From Planosporangium spinosum (GTDB lineage: Bacteria > Actinomycetota > Actinomycetes > Mycobacteriales > Micromonosporaceae), in contig NZ_JBLYUB010000021.1 of assembly GCF_049999945.1 (NCBI RefSeq), positions 47,079 to 111,078 of the forward strand: 64,000 bases of DNA, written 5' to 3'. Shown piece by piece: positions 18,834 to 25,832 of this stretch. The translations under genes and the position numbers were made by a program. Each line of letters starts with the position of its first letter. The first letter of the stretch is position 1. Under the pieces are notes generated by a model. The model did not search any database. It was not told where the DNA came from and saw only the letters and a program-made list of their open reading frames with translations.

Positions 18834-19642
18834 CCATGATCCCGCTGCCGTACCGGGTCGTCGGGCGCCGACAGGAGACCTCCGACAGCGTGACCCTGAC
18901 CCTGGAACCGGTCAAGCAGGCGATGGCGACCGCGCGGCCGGGGCAGTTCAGCATGGTGTACGCGTTCGGCGTCGGCGAGGTGCCGATCTCGGTCAGCGGG
19001 CGGCCCGACACCGGCCGGGTCGTGCACACGATCCGGGCCGTCGGCGCGGTGACCCGGGCCCTGCACGACTCCCAGCCGGGGCAGGTACTGGGGCTGCGCG
19101 GCCCGTACGGCACCGACTGGGGATTGCCCGTGCCGGAGGGAGCCGATCTCGTCATCGTCGGCGGTGGCGTCGGTCTGGCGCCGCTGCGGCCGGTGGTCTA
19201 CCACGCGATCGACCAGCGAGCGCGCTACCGGCGCGTTGCGGTGCTGATCGGCGCCCGCACCCCGGCGGATCTGCTCCACCCGGCCGAGTACGACGAGTGG
19301 CGGGCGGCGGGCGCCGAGGTGGGCGTGACCGTCGACCGGGCGGACACGAGCTGGACCGGGCACGTCGGCGTGGTCCCCGCCCTGCTGGCCGACCTGGAGT
19401 TCACGCCGGAGGAAGCCGTCGCGTTCGTGTGCGGCCCGGAGGTGATGATGCGGTTCACGGCACGGGCGCTGCTCGGGCGAGGCGTGCGACCGGCGGCGAT
19501 CCGGGTGTCGCTGGAGCGCAACATGCACTGCGGCACCGCGCTGTGCGGGCACTGCCAGCTCGGCCCGCTGCTGCTGTGCCGCGACGGTCCGGTCGTGGGC
19601 TACGACCGGGCCGAGCCGCTGATCATAGTCAAGGAGCGGTGA
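18830..19642 (+). CDS. hydG: Group 3b hydrogenase FAD/NAD(P)-binding (gamma) subunit
   Basis: About 270 residues of the ferredoxin-NADP reductase fold: flavin-binding barrel, then a nucleotide-binding domain with VIVGGGVGLAPLRPV, VLIGARTPADLL and VCGPEVMMRF, and a terminal 2Fe-2S cysteine cluster in MHCGTALCGHC plus a later Cys. It links H2 oxidation or evolution to NAD(P)H. The GTG at 18830 overlaps the previous stop; the ATG at 18836 is an equally plausible start. Confidence 0.9.
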   Translation: MTMIPLPYRVVGRRQETSDSVTLTLEPVKQAMATARPGQFSMVYAFGVGEVPISVSGRPDTGRVVHTIRAVGAVTRALHDSQPGQVLGLRGPYGTDWGLPVPEGADLVIVGGGVGLAPLRPVVYHAIDQRARYRRVAVLIGARTPADLLHPAEYDEWRAAGAEVGVTVDRADTSWTGHVGVVPALLADLEFTPEEAVAFVCGPEVMMRFTARALLGRGVRPAAIRVSLERNMHCGTALCGHCQLGPLLLCRDGPVVGYDRAEPLIIVKER

Positions 19643-20475
19643 TGAGCACTCCTCCCACGCTCGCCGTGTGGAAGTTCGCTTCCTGTGACGGCTGCCAGCT
19701 CACCCTGCTCGACTGCGAGGACGAGCTCCTGCAGATCGCCGGCGCCGTGCGGATCGCACACTTCCTGGAAGCCTCGCGTGCCGCCGTCGAGGGGCCCTAC
19801 GACATCTCGCTCGTCGAGGGCTCGGTCACCACGCAGGCCGACGCCGACCGCATCAGGCGGGTCCGTGACCAGTCCAAGATTCTGGTGACGATCGGCGCCT
19901 GCGCCACCGCCGGCGGGGTCCAGGCCCTGCGCAACTTCGCCGACGTCGAGGAGTTCCGGGCGGTCGTCTATGCCCGGCCGGAGTACGTGGCAACTCTGGA
20001 GCGCTCCACGCCGATCGCCGCCCACGTCCCAGTCGACTACGAACTGCGCGGCTGCCCGATCGACCGCACCCAGCTGGTGAACACCCTCGCGGCCCTGCTG
20101 GCCGGTCGGAAACCCGATTTGCCGATGCACAGCGTCTGCTTCGAGTGCAAGCGCCGCGGCACGCCCTGCGTGATGGTGGCGAAGGGAACGCCCTGCCTCG
20201 GCCCGGTCACCGCGGCCGGCTGCGGCGCGCTCTGCCCGGCGTACGGCCGGGGCTGCTACGGCTGCTTCGGCCCGGCCGCAACGGTGAACGCGGAGGCGCT
20301 GACCGCGCAGTTCCGGGTGCTCGGCATGCCGGAGGCGGAGATCGAACGGATCTTCGCGACGTTCAACGTGGCCGCGTTCGACGCCGCCACCGCGCCCGGA
20401 GCACCAGAGGAGCATGCGGCGCCGGCGTTCCTCGGCATGCCACAGGTGAGGAGATCTCATGACGCACCGGGGTGA
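19642..20475 (+). CDS. hydD: Group 3b [NiFe] hydrogenase small subunit
   Basis: A 277-residue small subunit with CDGCQLTLLD at the N-terminus for the proximal cluster, then GACAT and LRGCPI, and a Cys-rich C-terminal part (CFECKRRGTPC, CGALCPAYGRGCYGC) consistent with further clusters. There is no Tat signal, as expected for a cytosolic group 3 enzyme. The ATG lies in TGATG with the previous stop, and the 3' end overlaps the large-subunit gene by 17 bp. Confidence 0.93.
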   Translation: MSTPPTLAVWKFASCDGCQLTLLDCEDELLQIAGAVRIAHFLEASRAAVEGPYDISLVEGSVTTQADADRIRRVRDQSKILVTIGACATAGGVQALRNFADVEEFRAVVYARPEYVATLERSTPIAAHVPVDYELRGCPIDRTQLVNTLAALLAGRKPDLPMHSVCFECKRRGTPCVMVAKGTPCLGPVTAAGCGALCPAYGRGCYGCFGPAATVNAEALTAQFRVLGMPEAEIERIFATFNVAAFDAATAPGAPEEHAAPAFLGMPQVRRSHDAPG

Positions 20476-21757
20476 CCGGTCGCTGCGTGTGGGGGCGCTG
20501 GCCCGGGTCGAGGGCGAGGGCGCCATGCGGGTACGCGTCGACGAGGGACGCGTCACCGACGTTGCGCTGGAGATCTACGAGCCGCCGCGCTTCTTCGAGG
20601 CGATGCTGCGCGGCCGCGGCTACACCGAGCCGCCGGACATCACCGCCCGCATCTGCGGGATCTGCCCGGTGGCCTACCAGATGTCGGCCTGCCAGGCCGT
20701 CGAGGACGCCTGCGGCGTCACGGTGGACGCCCGCGTAGCCGACCTACGCCGCCTGATGTACTGCGGCGAGTGGATCGAAAGCCACACGCTGCACATCTAC
20801 CTGCTGCACGCGCCCGACTTCCTCGGCTACCCCGGCGTGGTGGAGATGGCCCGCGACCATCGCGCGGTCGTCGAACGCGGCCTGGCGCTCAAGAAGACCG
20901 GAAACGCGATCATGTCGCTGCTGGGCGGGCGGGCCATCCACCCGGTCAACGTCCGGGTCGGCGGCTTCTACCGGGTACCGACCCGCGCCGAGCTGATCGC
21001 ACTGGTCGAGCCGCTGCGCCGGGCCCGCGACGACGCCTTGGCCACCGTGGAGTGGGTGGCCGGTTTCGAGTACCCGGACTTCCACCATGACCACGAGCTG
21101 CTCGCTCTGGTCGAGCCCGGCCGGTACGCGATCGAGCACGGCACCCCGACCACCGACCGGGGGTGCGAGTTCCCGGTGGCCGCGTTCGACGAGTTCGTCG
21201 TCGAGGAGCAGGTGTCGCACTCCACCGCCCTGCACGCCCGCCTGAACGGCCGCGGCGGCTACCTCACCGGCCCGACCGCCCGGTACACGCTCAACCGGCG
21301 GTGGCTGTCACCGCTGGCACGGCAGGCCGCCGACGCCGCCGGACTCGGTGCCGACTGCCGCAACCCGTTCCGCAGCATCGCCGTCCGGGCAGTCGAGGTC
21401 GTGTACGCCGCAGACGAAGCGCTGCGGCTCATCAACTCCTACGAGCCACCGGCCGCGCCGGCGGTGGACGTGCCGCCACGCGCCGGGGTCGGCTGCGGCG
21501 CCACCGAGGCGCCGCGGGGGACGCTGTTCCACCGGTACGTCCTCGACACCGACGGCACGATCACCAGCGCGCGCATCGTCCCGCCCACCTCCCAGAACCA
21601 GGCCAGCATCGAAGACGACCTGCGCCGCTTTGTCGCCGCCCGGCTGCACCTCGACGACCATGCCCTGACCCACCAGTGTGAACAGGCGATCCGCAACTAC
21701 GACCCGTGCATCTCCTGCGCCACCCACTTCCTCGACCTCACCGTGGAGCGCGCATGA
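20459..21757 (+). CDS. hydA: Group 3b [NiFe] hydrogenase large (catalytic) subunit
   Basis: A 432-residue catalytic subunit. The NiFe ligands are visible: L1 motif RICGICP (Cys66 and Cys69) and L2 motif DPCISCATH (Cys417, Cys420, His423). The nine residues after the His are presumably removed by the adjacent maturation protease. The motif set and the four-gene arrangement fit group 3b (NADP-linked sulfhydrogenase type). In Mycobacterium smegmatis the comparable enzyme is under DosR control and evolves H2 in hypoxia; a similar use here is inference. Confidence 0.95.
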   Translation: MTHRGDRSLRVGALARVEGEGAMRVRVDEGRVTDVALEIYEPPRFFEAMLRGRGYTEPPDITARICGICPVAYQMSACQAVEDACGVTVDARVADLRRLMYCGEWIESHTLHIYLLHAPDFLGYPGVVEMARDHRAVVERGLALKKTGNAIMSLLGGRAIHPVNVRVGGFYRVPTRAELIALVEPLRRARDDALATVEWVAGFEYPDFHHDHELLALVEPGRYAIEHGTPTTDRGCEFPVAAFDEFVVEEQVSHSTALHARLNGRGGYLTGPTARYTLNRRWLSPLARQAADAAGLGADCRNPFRSIAVRAVEVVYAADEALRLINSYEPPAAPAVDVPPRAGVGCGATEAPRGTLFHRYVLDTDGTITSARIVPPTSQNQASIEDDLRRFVAARLHLDDHALTHQCEQAIRNYDPCISCATHFLDLTVERA

Positions 21758-22263
21758 TCGTGATCGGCGTCGGCAACCCGTACCGGCGCGACGACGGCAT
21801 CGGTCCGTACGTGATCGAGCGGCTGCGGGAACGGGGTGCGACCGACGAGGTTCTCGCGGCCAGCGCCGGCGAGACCACCGAGCTGATCGACCTGTGGGAC
21901 GGCCAGGACCTCGCCGTCGTGGTCGACGCCGTCCGCGCCGCGCCGGCCCACCCCGGCCGGATCCACCGCCTGACCGTGGCCGACCCGCCGCCGGCCGAGC
22001 GCTGCCGCGCCGCCCACGGCCTCGACCTCGGCGACGCGGTCGAGCTGGCCCGCGTACTCGGGCGGCTGCCCCGGCGGCTCGCCCTGTACACAGTGGAAGC
22101 GGCCGACATCGACTACGGCGTCGGGCTGACACCCGCGGTTGTCGAAGCGGCCGGGTACCTCACCGACGAGATAGAGCAGCTCCTCACGACGAGCGGGCTG
22201 CTGCCCGGGTATCAGGGACGATCGCGACCGGGCAGTTGGCGTGGTGCAGCACCGCCTGGCTGA
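21754..22263 (+). CDS. Hydrogenase maturation protease (HyaD/HybD family)
   Basis: Starts MIVIGVGNPYRRDDGIG, the N-terminal signature of the endopeptidases that remove the C-terminal tail of hydrogenase large subunits after nickel insertion. Further nickel-sensing positions fit VVVDAVRA and the C-terminal helical half. The ATG at 21754 overlaps the large-subunit stop (ATGA). The last 80 bp overlap the convergent stress-protein gene at 22184-23071. The tail after about residue 150 is low in conservation and may be extra. Confidence 0.9.
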   Translation: MIVIGVGNPYRRDDGIGPYVIERLRERGATDEVLAASAGETTELIDLWDGQDLAVVVDAVRAAPAHPGRIHRLTVADPPPAERCRAAHGLDLGDAVELARVLGRLPRRLALYTVEAADIDYGVGLTPAVVEAAGYLTDEIEQLLTTSGLLPGYQGRSRPGSWRGAAPPG

Positions 22264-23071
22264 CCGAGCCCAGCAGCAGGCCGGTGAACCCGCCCCGGCC
22301 ACGGGAGCCGACGACGACGAGTTGGGCGTCTCTGGTGGCGCCGATGAGCGCCCGGCGGGTCGGGCCGCGAACGAGCCGGCGGCGTACCGGCACGTCCGGG
22401 TACTTGTCGCGCCAGCCGGCGAGCGCTTCGGCCAGTACCCGATCCTCCTCGGCCTCGACGATGGCGGCGTCGTAGACCATGGGCAGCACGTCGCCGGGTT
22501 CGGCGCGTACCGGCGCGGTCCAGGCGTGCAGGGCTGTCAGAGCCACCCCGCGCAGCGCCGCCTCCTCGAAAGCGAACCCGACGGCCGGCTCGCTCGCCGA
22601 TGAGCCGTCGACTCCGAGCAGCACGTCTCCGGCGGCATCGGCATGTCCACGCGCAATGAGGACCGGGCAGGCGGCGTGCGCGGCCAACTGCACGGCCACC
22701 GAGCCCAGGACCAGGCCGGTGAACCCACCGAGCCCGCGGTCGCCGACGACCACGAGTGACGCGGTACGCGACTGCTCCAGCAGGGTGGCGGTCGGCGCTC
22801 CGTTCACGGCCTCGCTGGTGACCGTCAGGGTCGGTGCGGCGGCCCGGGCGCGGTGGGCGGCCTCTCGCGCGATCCGCTCGGCGTCGCTACGCAGATCGGC
22901 GCCCAGTCGGCTCACCGCCGACGTGCCGACGGGAACGTCCACGTACGGCCAGATGTAGGCGTAGACCAGATGCAGGGGAGCGTTGCGGAGCCTGGCCTCC
23001 CGCGCGGCGAGATCGACAGCGGCCAGGCTGGGGGGTGAACCGTCCACCCCGACGACGACCCGGTGGTTCAT
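22184..23071 (-). CDS. Tandem universal stress protein (two UspA domains)
   Basis: A 295-residue protein with two UspA domains. Each starts with a VVGVDGS or LLGVDGS strand and ends with the ATP-binding glycine motif (GDRGLGGFTGLVLGSVA and GSRGRGGFTGLLLGSVS). Tandem Usp proteins of this type are members of hypoxia and dormancy regulons in actinobacteria and bind adenine nucleotides. Its 5' end overlaps a small membrane-protein frame, and it converges on the hydrogenase protease gene. Confidence 0.93.
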   Translation of the reverse strand: MNHRVVVGVDGSPPSLAAVDLAAREARLRNAPLHLVYAYIWPYVDVPVGTSAVSRLGADLRSDAERIAREAAHRARAAAPTLTVTSEAVNGAPTATLLEQSRTASLVVVGDRGLGGFTGLVLGSVAVQLAAHAACPVLIARGHADAAGDVLLGVDGSSASEPAVGFAFEEAALRGVALTALHAWTAPVRAEPGDVLPMVYDAAIVEAEEDRVLAEALAGWRDKYPDVPVRRRLVRGPTRRALIGATRDAQLVVVGSRGRGGFTGLLLGSVSQAVLHHANCPVAIVPDTRAAARSS

Positions 23072-23231
23072 TGTTTCTCTCCCTTCGGCGAGCGTGTGAA
23101 CGTTCGGACCTGCGGCGGGCGGAGAAGCGGCTGAAGATGACGGCCAGGGCGACCGCGAGGATGGCGACCAGAACGACGGGCAACACGTAGAGCAAGGGGG
23201 CGCCGTAGAACCAGGACATCATCGGCGTCAT
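22887..23231 (-). CDS. Small membrane protein overlapping the Usp gene
   Basis: Starts MTPMMSWFYGAPLLYVLPVV and continues with one or two transmembrane helices to IFSRFSARRR, then an Arg-rich tail. The hydrophobic N-terminal half (23092-23231) looks genuine. The remaining frame overlaps the stress-protein gene by 185 bp in a different frame and has shadow-like composition, so the true C-terminus is doubtful. No function recognised. Confidence 0.4.
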   Translation of the reverse strand: MTPMMSWFYGAPLLYVLPVVLVAILAVALAVIFSRFSARRRSERSHARRRERNNEPPGRRRGGRFTPQPGRCRSRRAGGQAPQRSPASGLRLHLAVRGRSRRHVGGEPTGRRSA

Positions 23232-23302
23232 CCGGCCAGCGCCTTCTTCGCGGAGTCCGGTTCCGTCGAAACCAGCCTCGGCCTGAACTCCGTGGCGATA
23301 GC

Positions 23303-23317
23303 AGGGCCGGCCGTCCC
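23303..23317 (-). promoter_or_regulatory. DosR/DevR box-like site upstream of small membrane protein and Usp
   Basis: Read on the minus strand, GGGACGGCCGGCCCT matches 10 of 12 specified positions of GGGACTTNNGNCCCT. It lies about 70 bp before the small membrane-protein start and 230 bp before the Usp start, in the 174-bp gap after hypE. GC-rich sequence makes chance matches more likely, so support is moderate at best. Confidence 0.4.
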
Positions 23318-23405
23318 GGCCGGTGATGACCTGCGACCCCGCTGGAACGCAAAGGGGCATCTCCGCCCGCCAAACCTCTGCCCTGATGTCCGCGTGCGGC
23401 CGCGT

Positions 23406-24473
23406 TCAGCAGATGCGGGGCAGTTGTTCGCCGACGAGCATGTCGACGATACGCCGTGCGCCGACGAGCGTACGGGCGGTCACCCGGCCTGCCGGGCCGG
23501 AGACTACTTCGCCGATCGTACGTGCCCCGCTGCCTTCCGGGCGCTCGAGCATCGCGGCGAGTACCCGGTCGACGCGGCCCGGGGCCACCAGTGCGACCAG
23601 GCAGCCTTCGTTGGCTACGTGCAGCACGTCGAGCCCGAGGAGTTCGCACGCGGCGGTGACGGCCGCCGGCACCGGTACCGCGGCCTCCTCGATGTCGATG
23701 CCGACGCGGCTGGCGGCCGCGAGTTCGTTGAGCGCGCTGGCGAGACCACCGCGGGTCGGGTCGCGCAGCGCGTGCACGTCCGGGCCGCCCGCGGCGATCA
23801 TCGCCGCCACCAGACCGTGCAGCGGCCGGCTGTCCGAGACGATGTCGGATTCGATCCCGAAGCCGGTGCCCCCCATCTCGAGGTCCAGGCCTTCCCGCGC
23901 AGACAGGATCGCGGTGCCGTGGCAGCCGATCGGCCCGGACAGCACGACCACGTCGCCGGGCCGGCCACGAACAGCAGATACGTCCGCGCCCGGCAGCCGC
24001 CGACCCAGACCGGTGGTGGTGATGTAGATGCCGTCGCCGGCGCCGCGGCCGACCACCTTGGTGTCACCGGTGACCACCGGCACCCCGACCGTACGCGCGG
24101 CCGCGGCCACCGAGGCGGTCACCTTCCGGAGTTCTGCCGTGTCCAGGCCCTCTTCCAATAGGTACGCCAGACACAGCGCGACCGGTTCGGCGCCGCGCAT
24201 GGCGAGGTCGTTGACGGTGCCGTAGACGGCGAGCGAACCGATGTCGCCGCCGGGGAAGAACCGGGGCGTGACGACGAACCCGTCGGTGGACAGCACCGCC
24301 TCGATTCCGGCAAACGGCACCACGGCCGCATCTTCGATCGGGGCGCACAGGTGCGGGGCAATGACGTCGCGCAGCAGTTCGGCCATGAGCTGCCCGCCCG
24401 ATCCGTGCCCCAACAGCACCCGATCGGACTGAGTCGCCGGGGCTGGGCAGCTCGCCAGGAGCGGATTCGTCAT
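23406..24473 (-). CDS. hypE: HypE, carbamoyl dehydratase for hydrogenase cyanide ligands
   Basis: HypE converts the thiocarbamate on its C-terminal Cys to thiocyanate, the source of the CN ligands of the NiFe site. The protein (355 residues from the ATG at 24473) has the N-terminal LLGHGSGGQLMAELL motif, the ATP-binding region SVAVYGTVNDLAMRG-like (SLAVYGTVNDLAM), DPTRGGLA and the diagnostic C-terminal PRIC. The start was chosen for its 4-bp overlap with hypD. Confidence 0.96.
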   Translation of the reverse strand: MTNPLLASCPAPATQSDRVLLGHGSGGQLMAELLRDVIAPHLCAPIEDAAVVPFAGIEAVLSTDGFVVTPRFFPGGDIGSLAVYGTVNDLAMRGAEPVALCLAYLLEEGLDTAELRKVTASVAAAARTVGVPVVTGDTKVVGRGAGDGIYITTTGLGRRLPGADVSAVRGRPGDVVVLSGPIGCHGTAILSAREGLDLEMGGTGFGIESDIVSDSRPLHGLVAAMIAAGGPDVHALRDPTRGGLASALNELAAASRVGIDIEEAAVPVPAAVTAACELLGLDVLHVANEGCLVALVAPGRVDRVLAAMLERPEGSGARTIGEVVSGPAGRVTARTLVGARRIVDMLVGEQLPRIC

Positions 24474-25582
24474 CGCGCAGTCGCCTCCATAGTGGATGGT
24501 TGTCGGCCGGCCGAGTAGAACGCGGCGCAGGTGCCTTCGCTGGACACCATGGGCGCGCCGAGCGGGTGGCGCGGGGTGCACTCAACGCCGTACGCGGCGC
24601 AGTCGGTGGGCAGGCGGGTGCCGCGCAGGATGTCGCCGGCGATGCAGGCCGGATGCTCGCGGGTACGCACCGCGCCGACGCCGAAGCGGCGCTCGGCGTC
24701 GAAGTCGGCGTAAGTCTCGGTGAGGGTTAGCCCGCTGGCGGGTATGGGGCCGATGCCGCGCCAGGTCCGCGGCGCGATCCGGAAGACCTCGCGCATCGCG
24801 GCCTGCGCGGCAGTGTTGCCGGTGCGGCGTACGGCCCGGGCGTACTGGTTCTCCACCTCGGCCCGGCCGTCCTCCAGTTGGCGTGCCGCCATGAGGATGC
24901 CTTCGAGCAGGTCGAGGGGCTCGAAGCCGGTGACCACGATCGGCACGCGGTAGTGGGCGGCGATCGGCTCGTACTCGGTCCAGCCCATGATCGCGCACAC
25001 GTGCCCGGCGGCCAGGAACGCCTGCACCTCGTTGTCGGGGGCGTCCAGGATCGCGGTGATCGCCGGGGGCACGAGCACGTGGCTGACCAGGACGCTGAAG
25101 TTGCGCAGGCCGGCGCGGGCGGCGTGCAGGACGGCCATCGCGTTGGCCGGTGCGGTCGTCTCGAAGCCGACGGCGAAGAACACCACCTCGCGGTCGGGGT
25201 GGGCGGCGGCCAGTTGTACCGCGTCGAGCGGTGAGTACACGACGCGTACGTCTCCGCCGCGTGCCTTGACGCCGAGGAGGTCGCCGTGCGAGCCGGGTAC
25301 CCGTAGCATGTCGCCGTAGCTGGCGAAGATGACCCCGGGCCGGGCGGCGATCGCGAGTGCCTTGTCGACGGTCTCCAGCGGGGTGACGCAGACCGGGCAG
25401 CCGGGACCGTGGATCATCCGGATGCCGGCAGGCAGCAGCTCGTCGATGCCCTGCCGGACGATCGTGTGGGTCTGCCCGCCGCAGACCTCCATGATGGTCC
25501 ACGGGTGGCCGGCTACCGAGGCCAGGTCGGCCAGCAGGCGGCGGGCCAGCACCGGGTCGCGGTACTCGTCGAGATACTTCAT
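24470..25582 (-). CDS. hypD: HypD, Fe(CN)2CO assembly protein
   Basis: A 370-residue iron-sulfur scaffold where, with HypC, the iron receives CN and CO. Conserved elements seen: MEVCGGQTH, GPGCPVCVTP, FFAVGFETTAP, CAIMGW, GFEPLDLLEG and the C-terminal cysteines in HPACIAGDILRG and CAAYGVECTP. It overlaps hypE and hypC by 4 bp on either side. Confidence 0.96.
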   Translation of the reverse strand: MKYLDEYRDPVLARRLLADLASVAGHPWTIMEVCGGQTHTIVRQGIDELLPAGIRMIHGPGCPVCVTPLETVDKALAIAARPGVIFASYGDMLRVPGSHGDLLGVKARGGDVRVVYSPLDAVQLAAAHPDREVVFFAVGFETTAPANAMAVLHAARAGLRNFSVLVSHVLVPPAITAILDAPDNEVQAFLAAGHVCAIMGWTEYEPIAAHYRVPIVVTGFEPLDLLEGILMAARQLEDGRAEVENQYARAVRRTGNTAAQAAMREVFRIAPRTWRGIGPIPASGLTLTETYADFDAERRFGVGAVRTREHPACIAGDILRGTRLPTDCAAYGVECTPRHPLGAPMVSSEGTCAAFYSAGRQPSTMEATAR

Positions 25583-25830
25583 GCCGGCCCCAGTTCCGTG
25601 GCGAGGGCGTCCGGGATGGTCCGGATCACCGCCAGGGTCCGTTCGGCCTCAGCGGGGTCGACGACGCTGATGGCGAACCCGACGTGCACGATGACGTAGT
25701 CGCCCACGCCGGCCTCGGGCGCGTACGCCAGGCACACCTGCCGACGTACCCCGTCGAAGTCCACCGTGCCGGTGCGCAGGTCGCACCCGTCGCTGACGTC
25801 GATGATCCGTCCCGGTATCCCGAGGCACAT
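25579..25830 (-). CDS. hypC: HypC, hydrogenase maturation chaperone
   Basis: An 83-residue small chaperone that carries the iron-cyanide group and binds the large subunit. The start is set at 25830 so that the protein begins MCLGIPGRI, because the Cys directly after Met is the functional residue; a GTG two codons upstream would bury it. AGGAG lies five bases before this ATG. VGDYVIVHVGFAI is the other family motif. Confidence 0.94.
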   Translation of the reverse strand: MCLGIPGRIIDVSDGCDLRTGTVDFDGVRRQVCLAYAPEAGVGDYVIVHVGFAISVVDPAEAERTLAVIRTIPDALATELGPA

Positions 25831-25832
25831 GG

